DNA from: an uncultured Ruminococcus sp.
GTDB lineage: Bacteria; Bacillota; Clostridia; UBA1212
Direction of reading: 5' to 3'
DNA: 43,019 bases
Assembly (NCBI GenBank): GCA_902792515.1
Contig: CADAZX010000031.1
Span: forward strand, 1-43,019
Notes under the pieces: generated by a model
Seen by the model: only the letters and a program-made list of their open reading frames with translations
Database searches by the model: none
What the model was told of the DNA's origin: nothing
In this document: positions 14,966-22,799 of the stretch, in pieces
Position numbering within the stretch: the first letter of the stretch is position 1
Layout of the letters: each line of letters starts with the position of its first letter
Translations under genes and position numbers: made by a program

Positions 14966-16561
14966 TCACTTTCCCGCGTCGCTTTTGCCCATGAACGACG
15001 GCGAAAACGCACCGGGAAGCAGCGAACCGAACGTTGTCCGCTCAAACGAATTCCTGCCGGAAATCAGCAGCACCGGCATATCGGGGGAGCAGAACTCCGC
15101 AATCACCTGCCTGCACACGCCGCAGGGCGGGAACACGCCTTTGACCTTTCCGCCTTTGCCTCCGCACACGGCCAGCATTTTGAAGCTGCTGACGCCCTCG
15201 CTCACCGCCTTGAAAATGGCGGTTCGCTCGGCGCAAACAGACGGCGAGTAGGCGGCGTTTTCGATGTTGCAGCCGGAGTAGATCTTTCCGTTCTCCGCGA
15301 GCAGCGCCGCGCCGACCTTGAAGCCAGAGTAGGGCGAGTAGGACTTTTCCATTGCCTCAAGCGCGGCCTTCACGAGCGCTTTTTCGTCCTTGGAGGGCTT
15401 CGCGATAACCGGAAGAAGGCTCTTGCTGCCGCATTTGTATGAGCTTCCGAGGTAGTCCGCGACAGTCGCCGCGATGGTTGCGAAACCTTCGATCGTGCCT
15501 AAATTCAGGGGTTTAACAGGCTTTCCGCAGATGAGGAGCGGAATGTACTCGCGCGTGTGATCCGTGTGACTGTCGCCCGGGTCGCAGCCGTGGTCGGCGG
15601 TGATCATCAGAACATCCTCGTCGCGCATTTTCGCCAGGAACGAAGGCAGCCACGCGTCGAATTCCGCGAAAGCGGCGGCGTAACCGTCGACGTCCTGCCT
15701 GTGTCCGTACTTCGCGTCGAAGTCGACAAGGTTGACGAAGCAGAGCCCTTCAAAGTCGAGGTCGAGCGCCTCAAGCGCCTTGGCCATGCCTTCCGTATTG
15801 CTGCCGGTGTGGATGCTCTTTGTGAGCCCGCGGTGCGCGAAAAGGTCCTCGATCTTGCCGATGCCGTAGACCGTTTTACCCTCCGCCGCCAGCCTGTCGA
15901 GAACCGTCTCTTCCGGAGCCTCGAGCGAAAAGTCGCGCCTGTTGTACGTGCGCGTGAATCCTTCCTCAGGTGTGCCCACGAAAGGCCTCGCGATGACTCT
16001 GCCGACGCCGTGCTTCCCCTGAAGCATATTGCGCGCGAGCCTGCAGTACTCGTAAAGCGTCTCGACCGGAACGATATCCTCGTGCGCCGCGATCTGGAAA
16101 ACGCTGTCCGCCGACGTGTAAACAATCAGCTTGCCTGTCTCCATGTGCTCGCGGCCGTATTCGCGGATCGCGTCGGTGCCGGAATAGGGCTTGTTGAGAA
16201 GGATCCCGCGGCCGGTAAGCTTCGTGAACTCTTCGGTTACCTCGGGCGGAAATCCGTCCGGGTAGGTGGGCAGGGGGGCAGGCGAAACGACGCCGGCAAT
16301 CTCCCAGTGGCCGATCGTGGAATCTTTTCCGCAAGAGAGCTCCGCGACCCTTGCGACGGCCGCCAGCGGCTTCTCTTCACGCGGCAGAAACTCCTGTCCG
16401 TCGATGTTGCCCATGCCCATTTTCTTCATGGAATTGAAGGCGAACTTCTTTGAGCCGGCAATGCGCTTCAACGTGTGGCAGTCGCGGTCGCCGAAAACGG
16501 GCGCGTCCGGCATCTGCCCTGCACCGAGCGAGTCAAGAACGATCAAAAAAACTCTTTTCAT
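14966..16561 (-). CDS. deoB: Fusion: phosphopentomutase (DeoB) plus cytidine deaminase (Cdd)
   Basis: A 531-residue protein uniting two steps of nucleoside breakdown. Residues 1-390 are phosphopentomutase, which interconverts (deoxy)ribose-1- and 5-phosphate: DSLGAGQMPDA (10-20) supplies a metal aspartate, STIGHWE (81-87) matches the phosphothreonine region, and TADHGCDPGDSHTDHTREYIPLL (321-343) supplies the metal ligands. Residues 391-531 are a complete cytidine deaminase: SYSPYSGFKVGAAL, the zinc/catalytic motif CAERTA (Cys443, Glu445) and PPCGVC (Cys480, Cys483). All catalytic residues of both enzymes are present, so both halves should work. DeoB is normally about 390 residues and ends where Cdd begins. 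RBS CGGAGA precedes the start. Confidence 0.93.
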   Translation of the reverse strand: MKRVFLIVLDSLGAGQMPDAPVFGDRDCHTLKRIAGSKKFAFNSMKKMGMGNIDGQEFLPREEKPLAAVARVAELSCGKDSTIGHWEIAGVVSPAPLPTYPDGFPPEVTEEFTKLTGRGILLNKPYSGTDAIREYGREHMETGKLIVYTSADSVFQIAAHEDIVPVETLYEYCRLARNMLQGKHGVGRVIARPFVGTPEEGFTRTYNRRDFSLEAPEETVLDRLAAEGKTVYGIGKIEDLFAHRGLTKSIHTGSNTEGMAKALEALDLDFEGLCFVNLVDFDAKYGHRQDVDGYAAAFAEFDAWLPSFLAKMRDEDVLMITADHGCDPGDSHTDHTREYIPLLICGKPVKPLNLGTIEGFATIAATVADYLGSSYKCGSKSLLPVIAKPSKDEKALVKAALEAMEKSYSPYSGFKVGAALLAENGKIYSGCNIENAAYSPSVCAERTAIFKAVSEGVSSFKMLAVCGGKGGKVKGVFPPCGVCRQVIAEFCSPDMPVLLISGRNSFERTTFGSLLPGAFSPSFMGKSDAGK

Positions 16562-16584
16562 TCTCAGTTTTCTCCGAATAAAAG

Positions 16585-16657
16585 GTAAATTACAAGTGAA
16601 ATACAGGTAAAATACAGGATATAGGTGGATTACAGGTAAATCACCGGTCGATTACGC
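16585..16657. repeat. Degenerate 11-bp tandem array between deoD and deoB-cdd
   Basis: Read on the + strand, successive units are GTAAATTACAA, GTGAAATACAG, GTAAAATACAG, a short GATATAG, GTGGATTACAG, GTAAATCACCG and GTCGATTACGC. The consensus is GTRAATTACAG with an 11-bp period, close to one DNA helical turn. The array fills almost the whole gap and includes the deoD stop codon (16652-16654). Confidence 0.8.
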
Positions 16658-17398
16658 GAGCCTTACCGCGGTCTCGAGCGCGAGTTCCATCATCTCCGTG
16701 AACGAGTTCTGGCGCTCTTCCGCGCTTGTCGCCTCGCCGGTGATCAGGTGGTCGGAAATCGTGCAGATCGCGAGTGCGTTTTTGCCGCTGCGCGCCGCGT
16801 TGTAGTAGAGGCCGGCCGCTTCCATCTCGACCGCCATGACGCCCATTTTCATCCAGGCGCCTTCAGAGAAGAAGCCGGGACCCTCGGGAACGCCCGTGCC
16901 GTCGTTGTAGAACGTGTCCGACGAGAGCAGGTTGCCGACGTGGTAGTTGGCGCCCATCTCCTTCGCGACGCCGACCGCCGTCTCGAGCATTTTGTACGAG
17001 CAGATCGCCGAAAACGTGCCGGGAAGGTGGAACTGGTGCGCGAAATTCGAGTTCGTGCACGCGCCCATGCCCATAACGATGTCGCGAACGTGGATCTTCT
17101 CGCTCATGGCGCCGGCCGAACCGATGCGCATGATGTTTTCGACGCCGAAAAAGTTGAAAAGCTCGTACGAGTAGATGCCTATGGACGGAATGCCCATGCC
17201 GCTTGCCATGACCGAAACGGGCGTGCCCTTGTAGGTGCCGGTGTAGCCCTGGATGCCGCGGACGTTGTTGATGAGTTTGGCGTTCTCGAGGAAGTTCTCG
17301 GCCACGAATTTTGAGCGCAGCGGGTCGCCGGGCATCAGAACGGTCTTCGCGAAGTCCTCAGGAGTCGCGTTTATGTGTGGGGTAGGGTAGTTTGCCAT
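16652..17398 (-). CDS. deoD: Purine-nucleoside phosphorylase, DeoD type
   Basis: Phosphorolysis of purine (deoxy)nucleosides. The 248-residue protein is the size of the hexameric bacterial PNP. Typical motifs are PTPHINA at the N-terminus, VLMPGDPLRSKFVAE, GIPSIGIYSYELFNFFGVENIMRIGSAGA, and the nucleoside-binding MAVEMEAAGLYYNA; the base-binding aspartate is in CTISDHL. RBS GAGAAAGGAAA precedes the ATG. It lies 102 bases after deoC in the operon. The gap contains a perfect 7-2-7 palindrome that may be an operator. High confidence. Confidence 0.96.
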   Translation of the reverse strand: MANYPTPHINATPEDFAKTVLMPGDPLRSKFVAENFLENAKLINNVRGIQGYTGTYKGTPVSVMASGMGIPSIGIYSYELFNFFGVENIMRIGSAGAMSEKIHVRDIVMGMGACTNSNFAHQFHLPGTFSAICSYKMLETAVGVAKEMGANYHVGNLLSSDTFYNDGTGVPEGPGFFSEGAWMKMGVMAVEMEAAGLYYNAARSGKNALAICTISDHLITGEATSAEERQNSFTEMMELALETAVRLA

Positions 17399-17442
17399 GT
17401 TGTTTTCCTTTCTCCGCGCCGGAATAAAAGCGCAGTGTGAAT

Positions 17443-17458
17443 ATGGGTTTTAACCCAT
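17443..17458. promoter_or_regulatory. Perfect palindrome upstream of deoD (possible operator)
   Basis: ATGGGTT-TT-AACCCAT is a 16-bp sequence with perfect 7-bp arms, about 45 bases before the deoD start on the minus strand. It could be an operator or the apex of an RNA hairpin. No regulator gene is nearby. Confidence 0.4.
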
Positions 17459-17500
17459 TTATAGGGTGTTAGTGAAATCAAAAATTAAGTGACCCGTTGC

Positions 17501-18157
17501 TCATTTCTCGAGCGTTTTCGCAATCTTCACGATCCTGCTCGTTCCCAGCCTCGAAGCGCCGAGTTTTATGAACTCCTCCGCGTCCGCAATCGACGAAATT
17601 CCGCCTGCCGCCTTGATCTTCACGTGCGGCGCAACGTGCTCCGCCATCAGCTTCACGTCCTCAAAAGTCGCTCCGCCAGTCGAAAATCCCGTCGACGTCT
17701 TGATGTACTCCGCGCCGCTCTCGGAAACGACCTCGCACATCTTGATCTTCTCCTTTTCGGTCAGCAGACACGTCTCGATAATGACCTTGAGCAGCCTGCC
17801 CGCGCACGCCGCCTTGACGCGCCTGATCTCGTTCAGAACCTTTTTGTACTTGCGGTCCTTGACCCAGCCGATGTTGATGACCATGTCGATCTCGTCGGCT
17901 CCGTTTTTGACGGCGTCGGCAGTCTCGCGGCACTTGACCGCGGTCGTGTTGTAGCCGTTCGGGAACCCGATAACGGTGCAGATCTTGACCCTGTCGCCGA
18001 CGTACTTTTTCGCGTCCTTCACAAAAGAGGGGGGAATGCACACCGAGGCGGTCCCGAACTTCTCGGCGTCGTCGCAGAGCGCCTTGATGTCGGCAAGTTT
18101 TGCGCCGGGCGCCAGAAGGGTGTGGTCGCATTTCGCGAGGATTTCTTTAATGTCCAT
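17501..18157 (-). CDS. deoC: Deoxyribose-phosphate aldolase
   Basis: Splits 2-deoxyribose-5-phosphate into glyceraldehyde-3-phosphate and acetaldehyde, the final step of the pathway in this operon. The 218-residue protein has the expected TIM-barrel motifs: [67 protein letters not shown] (Schiff-base lysine of the family before TSTGF) and [10 protein letters not shown] chose ATG 18157, preceded by AGAAAGGA on the minus strand. An in-frame extension of 46 codons upstream would overlap tdk and has no homologous character. Confidence 0.96.
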   Translation of the reverse strand: MDIKEILAKCDHTLLAPGAKLADIKALCDDAEKFGTASVCIPPSFVKDAKKYVGDRVKICTVIGFPNGYNTTAVKCRETADAVKNGADEIDMVINIGWVKDRKYKKVLNEIRRVKAACAGRLLKVIIETCLLTEKEKIKMCEVVSESGAEYIKTSTGFSTGGATFEDVKLMAEHVAPHVKIKAAGGISSIADAEEFIKLGASRLGTSRIVKIAKTLEK

Positions 18158-18240
18158 AACAGTTTTTTCCTTTCTGAGGGTCTCCGCATCGGCCGGAAAG
18201 CACGTAAACGAAGACGATTTTAATCTAAAATTCGGCAAAT

Positions 18241-18861
18241 TCAAGCTTCCTTTGCCTGTTTCTTTTCGATAAGCTCCCTGTAGCACTTGTAGCACATACC
18301 GCTGTAAAGGTCATTCCCGCCAAGCACCACCTGCGCGCCTTCGGTAACGATCTCGCCGTTTGCGTCGAACCTGGCGTTCACGGTGGCCTTCCGCCCGCAC
18401 CTGCAGATCGACTTGATCTCGGTAATGCTGTCCGCGATCTCGAAAAGCCGCCTGCTGCCCGGAAACAGTTTTGTCAAAAAGTCCGACCTCAGCCCGAAGC
18501 AGATGACCGGCACGTCCAGCTTGTCGGCAACGTCCTTCATCTCGTTGACCTGCTCCTCGGTCAGAAACTGACACTCGTCGCAGATGATCACGTCGGCAAA
18601 CTTCTGAGCCCCGCGCGCCACGAATTCGTCGAAAATGTTCATATCCGCCGCAACCGCCTCTGCGTCGCAAAACAGCCCGATCCTCGAACGCACCACGGTC
18701 CTTACGGTCCCGTCGCTGCCCCTCGCGTCGTCGCGCGTGTCGGTGCTCGGCTTCATCAGCCACACCGTCTGCCCCTTTTCCTCGTAATTGAATTTGGTCA
18801 TCAGCGCCTGCGCCGTCTTGGACGACCCCATCGCGCCGAACTTGAAATACAGTTTAGCCAT
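18241..18861 (-). CDS. tdk: Thymidine kinase
   Basis: Phosphorylates thymidine to dTMP. The 206-residue type-II kinase has the Walker-A-like GAMGSSKT (9-16), the catalytic DECQFL (95-100; Glu96), and the C-terminal zinc ribbon with CRC and CYKC cysteine pairs. The substrate-binding lasso segment is in [10 protein letters not shown]. The start is ATG 18861; an upstream extension in the same frame reads into the promoter. It is the promoter-proximal gene of the minus-strand operon with deoC 83 bases downstream. The combination of a salvage kinase with the catabolic deo genes is unusual in wording but plausible for balancing thymidine use. Confidence 0.95.
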   Translation of the reverse strand: MAKLYFKFGAMGSSKTAQALMTKFNYEEKGQTVWLMKPSTDTRDDARGSDGTVRTVVRSRIGLFCDAEAVAADMNIFDEFVARGAQKFADVIICDECQFLTEEQVNEMKDVADKLDVPVICFGLRSDFLTKLFPGSRRLFEIADSITEIKSICRCGRKATVNARFDANGEIVTEGAQVVLGGNDLYSGMCYKCYRELIEKKQAKEA

Positions 18862-18927
18862 GTCGTTCTTTAATGTTCGCCTGCTTTCTTTTCTTTCTGC
18901 CCGCTTCGGGAACGCCACACTACGCAT

Positions 18928-18956
18928 ATTATACCACCCGCGGGCGCGTGAATCAA
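18928..18956 (-). promoter_or_regulatory. Sigma-A promoter of the tdk-deo operon
   Basis: On the minus strand, TTGATT (complement of 18951-18956) and TATAAT (complement of 18928-18933) are spaced by exactly 17 bp, and the -10 is extended (TGGTATAAT). It lies 66 bases upstream of the tdk ATG. No other equally good promoter was seen before deoC, deoD or deoB, which supports one transcription unit. Confidence 0.8.
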
Positions 18957-18970
18957 ACGGAAAAAGGGGC

Positions 18971-19011
18971 GGAAAGGACCGGAAAGGACCGTGAAAGGAC
19001 CGGCAAAGGCC
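18971..19011. repeat. Degenerate 10-bp tandem array
   Basis: Consecutive units are GGAAAGGACC, GGAAAGGACC, GTGAAAGGACC and GGCAAAGGCC. The array lies immediately upstream of the tdk promoter -35 box (read from the minus strand) and between the two divergent promoters. Confidence 0.8.
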
Positions 19012-19116
19012 GGAGCGCCACCTAAAAGTCACCGGCGCGGGAATTGTTTTAATCGTTTTTGCAAGAGGCTCGGCGGCAGGTGGTAAAATAGGCTAGGTGA
19101 TTACAAGGCCTCTTTA

Positions 19117-19145
19117 TTGAAAAAAAGCCTTAGCTCTGGTATAAT
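19117..19145 (+). promoter_or_regulatory. Promoter of the HipA-like kinase gene
   Basis: TTGAAA (19117-19122) and TATAAT (19140-19145) with 17-bp spacing and an extended TGGTATAAT -10. It lies 45 bases before the chosen ATG. Confidence 0.78.
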
Positions 19146-19189
19146 ACCGGTAGGCGATGCCTTACAAACAAATTGCGAGGAATGAATTT

Positions 19190-20323
19190 ATGAGCGCTAC
19201 AGTGAACAACGAGGCCCTCTCAAAAGGGTGGAAACGGTTTACGATAATGCATATGGACAGGAAGGTCGTATCGGTTCGCGAGGACGGTACGTGTACTTTT
19301 TATGCCAGAAAGTATATGCCGTTCAACCTTTACCTCGAAGAGGCCGGACCGGACGACATCGACACGCGCATAAACAACCTAAGCAATTTCTACTACTGGT
19401 GTGCGTCGAGGGTTTTGACGCTTGACAGGAAATACGCGAAGGAGATCCTCAATAGCATTGGCGCGCGGCAGACCGCTACTGACAGGGACAGAGCGCTGGT
19501 GGCCATTTCGTACCACGGGCTCAGCCTGACGGACGTATACTGGATTATGACGAATCGCGAGCGTGTTTCTTTTTCGGAAATCAGTCTTTACCGCCACTCC
19601 CTGTCGGGCGCTTTTGCGGGTGTGAGTCTCAGCGGAAAACAGTTGACTGCCCAGAATTCGGAGCTGCTTTTGCCGAATGAAGTCGCCGGCGACGTGGGAA
19701 CGCAGGGTGTTTCGCCGAAGGCATGGATCAGAGAAAAAGACGGTTTTTATCTTCTGAAAGACGGCGAGACGCGCGATGTAAAAGCGGAACTTCTCGCTTC
19801 CCGGATCGCGCAGTGCTTCGCGATCGATTCGATTCAGTATGAACCGGCTGTTTTTGACGGCAAGAACGTCACCAAGTGCAAAAACTACACTTCAGAAGAG
19901 CGCGGCATTGTTTCTGCTGAATACGTAAGCATTTATTGCCAAAACCGCGACATGGACTTTTTGAGTTTCGTGCTCCAAAGTGACGCGTATTCTTACTATA
20001 TGATGAACATTGTCGATTACCTCGTCGGAAATACTGACAGGCATTGGGGCAACTGGGGCTTCGCGGTCGACAACAAAACGAACGGGTTACAAAAGCTTTA
20101 CCCGCTGATGGACTTCAACAAGTCGTTCAACGCCTACGATTCCGTTGATGGTGCGCGGTGCCTGACGACAGACAAGAGCGTTTCGCAAAAGGAGGCAGCC
20201 GTTGAAGCGGTTCGTGAGGTCGGGTTGAATCTTGAGAGAGAAATCGAGCCCGAGCTTTTCGAAAATGACGAAATCAGGCAAATGTTCTACAGACGCCTGG
20301 AAATTCTCAGGGCGGCGATATAA
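19190..20323 (+). CDS. HipA-like kinase domain protein without a HipB partner
   Basis: A 377-residue protein. The C-terminal half looks like a HipA/PI3K-fold kinase: WIREKDGFYLLKDG provides the ATP-binding lysine, IVDYLVGNTDRHWGNWGF carries the catalytic Asp and Asn of the loop, and LYPLMDFNKSF carries the metal-binding DFN. The N-terminal 150 residues are a separate region rich in aromatic residues that I do not recognise. No HTH antitoxin of the HipB type lies on either side, so this is not a standard HipBA module. I chose ATG 19190 after GCGAGGA over an ATG at 19157. It has its own promoter and is convergent with the AlbA-type gene. Confidence 0.78.
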   Translation: MSATVNNEALSKGWKRFTIMHMDRKVVSVREDGTCTFYARKYMPFNLYLEEAGPDDIDTRINNLSNFYYWCASRVLTLDRKYAKEILNSIGARQTATDRDRALVAISYHGLSLTDVYWIMTNRERVSFSEISLYRHSLSGAFAGVSLSGKQLTAQNSELLLPNEVAGDVGTQGVSPKAWIREKDGFYLLKDGETRDVKAELLASRIAQCFAIDSIQYEPAVFDGKNVTKCKNYTSEERGIVSAEYVSIYCQNRDMDFLSFVLQSDAYSYYMMNIVDYLVGNTDRHWGNWGFAVDNKTNGLQKLYPLMDFNKSFNAYDSVDGARCLTTDKSVSQKEAAVEAVREVGLNLEREIEPELFENDEIRQMFYRRLEILRAAI

Positions 20324-20344
20324 GAGATTATCTGTTGAATACAG

Positions 20345-20388
20345 AAAAATGCGATAGACGCCTCGTTTGGAAGCGCTACCGCATTTTT
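20345..20388. terminator. Bidirectional rho-independent terminator
   Basis: AAAAATGCG (20345-20353) pairs with CGCATTTTT (20380-20388), and the inner bases TAG-CGC/GCGCTA extend the stem. A runs on one side and T runs on the other serve both directions, between the convergent HipA-like and AlbA-type genes. Confidence 0.8.
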
Positions 20389-20414
20389 GCTTTTCATATT
20401 TCTTTAATATGAAC

Positions 20415-21872
20415 CTATTCCGCCGCCACATATCTTTGATTCACGCTCTTGGGCTTCTCGGGAATCGTCATCCTGAGGAGCCCTTGGTCTACAAGAGGCT
20501 GGACGATTGCGGACATGGTATAGTACCGGGATTTCTGTGTGAAGGAGACGAGGTCGGCGCGGGACTTCGGGGTTGCGCAGTACCTGACGACCGCCTCGGA
20601 GATCTCGGAGTGCGTGGGCTGAGCTGTGTAGACAGAGTAGGGCGTTTGGTAGCCTGTGCCGTTGTAGAATGTGACCTTGAACACGCCGTGCGTGACACTG
20701 AAAACCGGGGCGGGGAGTGCGGCGTCCTCGAAGGCCTTGAGTATTGTGGGAATGCCGGAGTAGCGGTTTTCGGTTACCTTGAGGAGCTCGAGAATGTTGG
20801 CGAGGGCGGGGTTCCTGGTTTCGGGACGGCCTTTGCCGAGCCGGCTTACGGTCCCGCCGCCGTAGAGGCTGCCTTTGCTGCTGATCTCGATGCGGTCGCG
20901 GTACATTTCCACTGTTATTGGCGTGTTCTCGGTAAGGATACTGTAGTCGCGGTGGACGAGGGCGTTTAGGATCGCTTCGCGTATCGCTATGATAGGGTAC
21001 TCGTCACGGTCGGCGCGGCGGCCGTCTTTGTCGATGATCGTTTTCGTGTGCATGTTGCGGCGGACGAAATCGACGGCGGAGTCGAGCATTTCGGGTATGG
21101 TGCCGGTGATACGCTTGTTGTCGAGAAAACGCGCTCCGTCGCTGTCGGTGTCGCCGATTTCGGTGCCGGGAACGGAGACGGCAGTGATGCAAAGCTGCGG
21201 GAACCACGTTTGGGGAAAGAGCGAAAATGCAAGTACGCCCGCGACAGTCGGTACGCCGCCGGAGGTGACGCCCATTAGGTCGAGAATTTCAGGATCGGAG
21301 AGTCTGGCGAGTTTGTTGCGTTCTCTCTTGACGGCGGTGAGATATCTGTCGAGGAGTTCCCGGTCAAGCATTTCCGGCTTGCATTCGGGAATTGTTCTGA
21401 GTTCGTCGCGCGTTCTGCGCCGGAAGGCCTCGTAACTGTATACCTCGTATTCGTTCATGGGTTCGTCGGCGTCGCCGACGCGGACGAAGGAGCCTCTGAG
21501 CCTTCCCGCGCCTTTGTAGAAAACGGGGCGGAGCCAGTGCTCGACGGGAGGTATCTCAGCGGCAAGGATGAACCTGCCGTCAATTTCGGCGGTGGTGAAA
21601 ACCGCGCGAACCGGGGGCTCCATCTGCTCGCAGGCTTCCGTTGCCTTCCGCTGCGCGTTTTCAACGTCGTATACGCCGACAACGTTGTAGCCTTGCCTCT
21701 CGGAGATTCCGAAAATGATCACGCCGCCGTCGTCCTGGTTGGAGAACGAGGAGAGGGTGTCGTATATTCCGGCGGGGAAGCCTTTTTCCGCCGCTTTAAG
21801 TTCTATCGTCTGGAATTCGGTTTTGCGTTTTTGAATTTTGTCGACAAGACCGGTGAGTTCTTCTTCGCGCAT
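20415..21872 (-). CDS. ATP-binding AlbA_2/Schlafen-type protein with C-terminal winged helix
   Basis: A 485-residue protein. The N-terminal domain (about 1-130) has ELKAA (24-28) and LSSFSNQDDGGVIIFGI (40-56), the hallmark of the AlbA_2/Schlafen-like family. The central part contains REAILNALVHRDYS and NRYSGIPTILKAFE, the ATP-binding (HATPase_c_4-like) region. The last 60 residues (SEISEAVVRYCATPKSRADLV...PLVDQGLLRMTIPEKP) look like a winged helix, so the protein may bind DNA. These proteins are often annotated as transcriptional regulators or occur in defence islands; the exact role is unproven. Start ATG 21872 follows a perfect AAAGGAGGT. A strong promoter and a TTGACAAC array lie upstream. 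Confidence 0.85.
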   Translation of the reverse strand: MREEELTGLVDKIQKRKTEFQTIELKAAEKGFPAGIYDTLSSFSNQDDGGVIIFGISERQGYNVVGVYDVENAQRKATEACEQMEPPVRAVFTTAEIDGRFILAAEIPPVEHWLRPVFYKGAGRLRGSFVRVGDADEPMNEYEVYSYEAFRRRTRDELRTIPECKPEMLDRELLDRYLTAVKRERNKLARLSDPEILDLMGVTSGGVPTVAGVLAFSLFPQTWFPQLCITAVSVPGTEIGDTDSDGARFLDNKRITGTIPEMLDSAVDFVRRNMHTKTIIDKDGRRADRDEYPIIAIREAILNALVHRDYSILTENTPITVEMYRDRIEISSKGSLYGGGTVSRLGKGRPETRNPALANILELLKVTENRYSGIPTILKAFEDAALPAPVFSVTHGVFKVTFYNGTGYQTPYSVYTAQPTHSEISEAVVRYCATPKSRADLVSFTQKSRYYTMSAIVQPLVDQGLLRMTIPEKPKSVNQRYVAAE

Positions 21873-21910
21873 GTTTTGTCTACCTCCTTTTTCTTCTTTT
21901 TTTCGTTTAT

Positions 21911-21939
21911 AGTATACCACGTTTCTTCACGGTTGTCAA
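21911..21939 (-). promoter_or_regulatory. Promoter of the AlbA/Schlafen-type gene
   Basis: On the minus strand, TTGACA (complement of 21934-21939) and TATACT (complement of 21911-21916) are 17 bp apart, with an extended TGGTATACT. The -35 box is embedded in one copy of the TTGACAAC octamer. Confidence 0.8.
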
Positions 21940-22046
21940 GTAAATCGTTCGTGTTTGACAACTAAAATCTGCAGTTTTGCAAGTATATAAACGCTGTTGA
22001 CAACTAAATGTCGTTTTTGACAACAACTTGACAACCGCTTGTCAAC
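21932..22046. promoter_or_regulatory. Array of TTGACAAC octamers including a 7-4-7 palindrome, probable operator region
   Basis: Within 115 bases the octamer TTGACAAC occurs at 21955-21962, 21997-22004, 22017-22024 and 22028-22035, inverted (GTTGTCAA) at 21932-21939, and as seven bases of the inverse (TTGTCAA) at 22039-22045. The last two copies form the perfect palindrome TTGACAA-CCGC-TTGTCAA (22028-22045). The outer copies overlap the -35 boxes of both divergent promoters. Confidence 0.65.
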
Positions 22047-22067
22047 CGTTCGCGTATGTGATATACT
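22039..22067 (+). promoter_or_regulatory. Promoter of the metallophosphoesterase gene
   Basis: TTGTCA (22039-22044) and TATACT (22062-22067) are separated by 17 bp. The -35 box lies inside the right arm of the 22028-22045 palindrome, so a protein bound there would block it. Confidence 0.65.
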
Positions 22068-22129
22068 TGCCGTGTGAATCATTCATGACGCACGGAAAGG
22101 CGCAGATTAATGCGGAAAGGAGGGCGCAG

Positions 22130-22732
22130 ATGAACTATTACATTTCAGATCTTCACATCGGGCACAAGAACGTTATCGAGTTCGACGGCAGGCCGTTTAC
22201 GGACGAGAACGAGATGCTTGAGGCGCTTGTCGCGAACTGGAACGCGAGGGTCAGGGATAAGGACACAGTTTATATTCTCGGCGACTTCATTTGGGGGAAG
22301 GAGAGCGGCTGGGCGGACGTCGTCAGGCGGTTCCAGGGAAAGAAGGTGCTTATCAGGGGCAACCACGATCCGAAAACGTTCACGCCTGAGACGGCTGCGC
22401 GTTTTGCCGGCATTTACGACTACCTGGAGATTACGGATGCTCCGTATAAGGTGGTGCTTTGCCACTACCTGCTTTTGGCGTACGTTCACGATTTTTCCGC
22501 GAAAGGCGTCATGGTGTACGGGCACGTTCACAACACGGCCGAGAAGGAGTTGGTGCAGGATTTTCGACGGCAGGTGTGGGCGCGGCTTGAGCGGGAAGGC
22601 GAGGGGCCGATGGGGCAGCTGCTTCACGCGGGGTGCATGGAGGAGTATATGGGCTACACGCCGAGAACGCTGGCGGAAATAATCATGGGGGACGTCGAAA
22701 AGTACGGGAATCCGGTCGCGAAATTGGGCTGA
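22130..22732 (+). CDS. Calcineurin-like metallophosphoesterase
   Basis: A 200-residue protein with all metal-binding motifs of the family: SDLHIGH at residues 6-12, ILGDFIWG, LIRGNHDP, LCHYLLL and YGHVHN. This compact type, with GNHD followed closely by the CHY and GHVH motifs, is the phage/bacterial metallophosphoesterase group; its substrate is unknown. RBS AAAGGAGG precedes ATG 22130. It is transcribed divergently from the AlbA-type gene through a shared operator-like region. Its final codons (GNPVAKLG-stop) lie in the left copy of a 30-bp repeat that reappears after the next gene. Confidence 0.88.
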   Translation: MNYYISDLHIGHKNVIEFDGRPFTDENEMLEALVANWNARVRDKDTVYILGDFIWGKESGWADVVRRFQGKKVLIRGNHDPKTFTPETAARFAGIYDYLEITDAPYKVVLCHYLLLAYVHDFSAKGVMVYGHVHNTAEKELVQDFRRQVWARLEREGEGPMGQLLHAGCMEEYMGYTPRTLAEIIMGDVEKYGNPVAKLG

Positions 22733-22738
22733 AAAAGG
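22709..22738 (+). repeat. Left copy of 30-bp direct repeat flanking the DUF4143 ATPase gene
   Basis: This stretch, containing CCGGTCGCGAAA and the metallophosphoesterase stop codon, matches 24207-24236 at 27 of 30 positions. See the finding on the inserted gene. Confidence 0.8.
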
Positions 22739-22799
22739 TGCCTTTGAACTAAAAAAGAGAATCCTCGAGTTGGCGATTATTCTATGTCTAAGAATTTGC

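Larger units (their letters stand above)
18862..19189. other. Divergent promoter region between tdk and the HipA-like gene
   Basis: No gene fits here. The region holds the tdk promoter (18928-18956, minus), the promoter of the HipA-like gene (19117-19145, plus), a second -10-like TGGTAAAAT at 19081-19089 with TTGCAA 19 bp upstream, and a short degenerate 10-bp tandem array (18971-19011). Confidence 0.6.

Noticed and set aside
15557..16453. Plus-strand open frame of about 300 codons opposite deoB-cdd
   Set aside because: It is the antisense shadow of a well-conserved enzyme and has no RBS or domain character.
19190..20323. HipBA toxin-antitoxin module
   Set aside because: No HTH-containing antitoxin gene precedes or follows the kinase gene; upstream is tdk on the other strand and downstream is a convergent gene.
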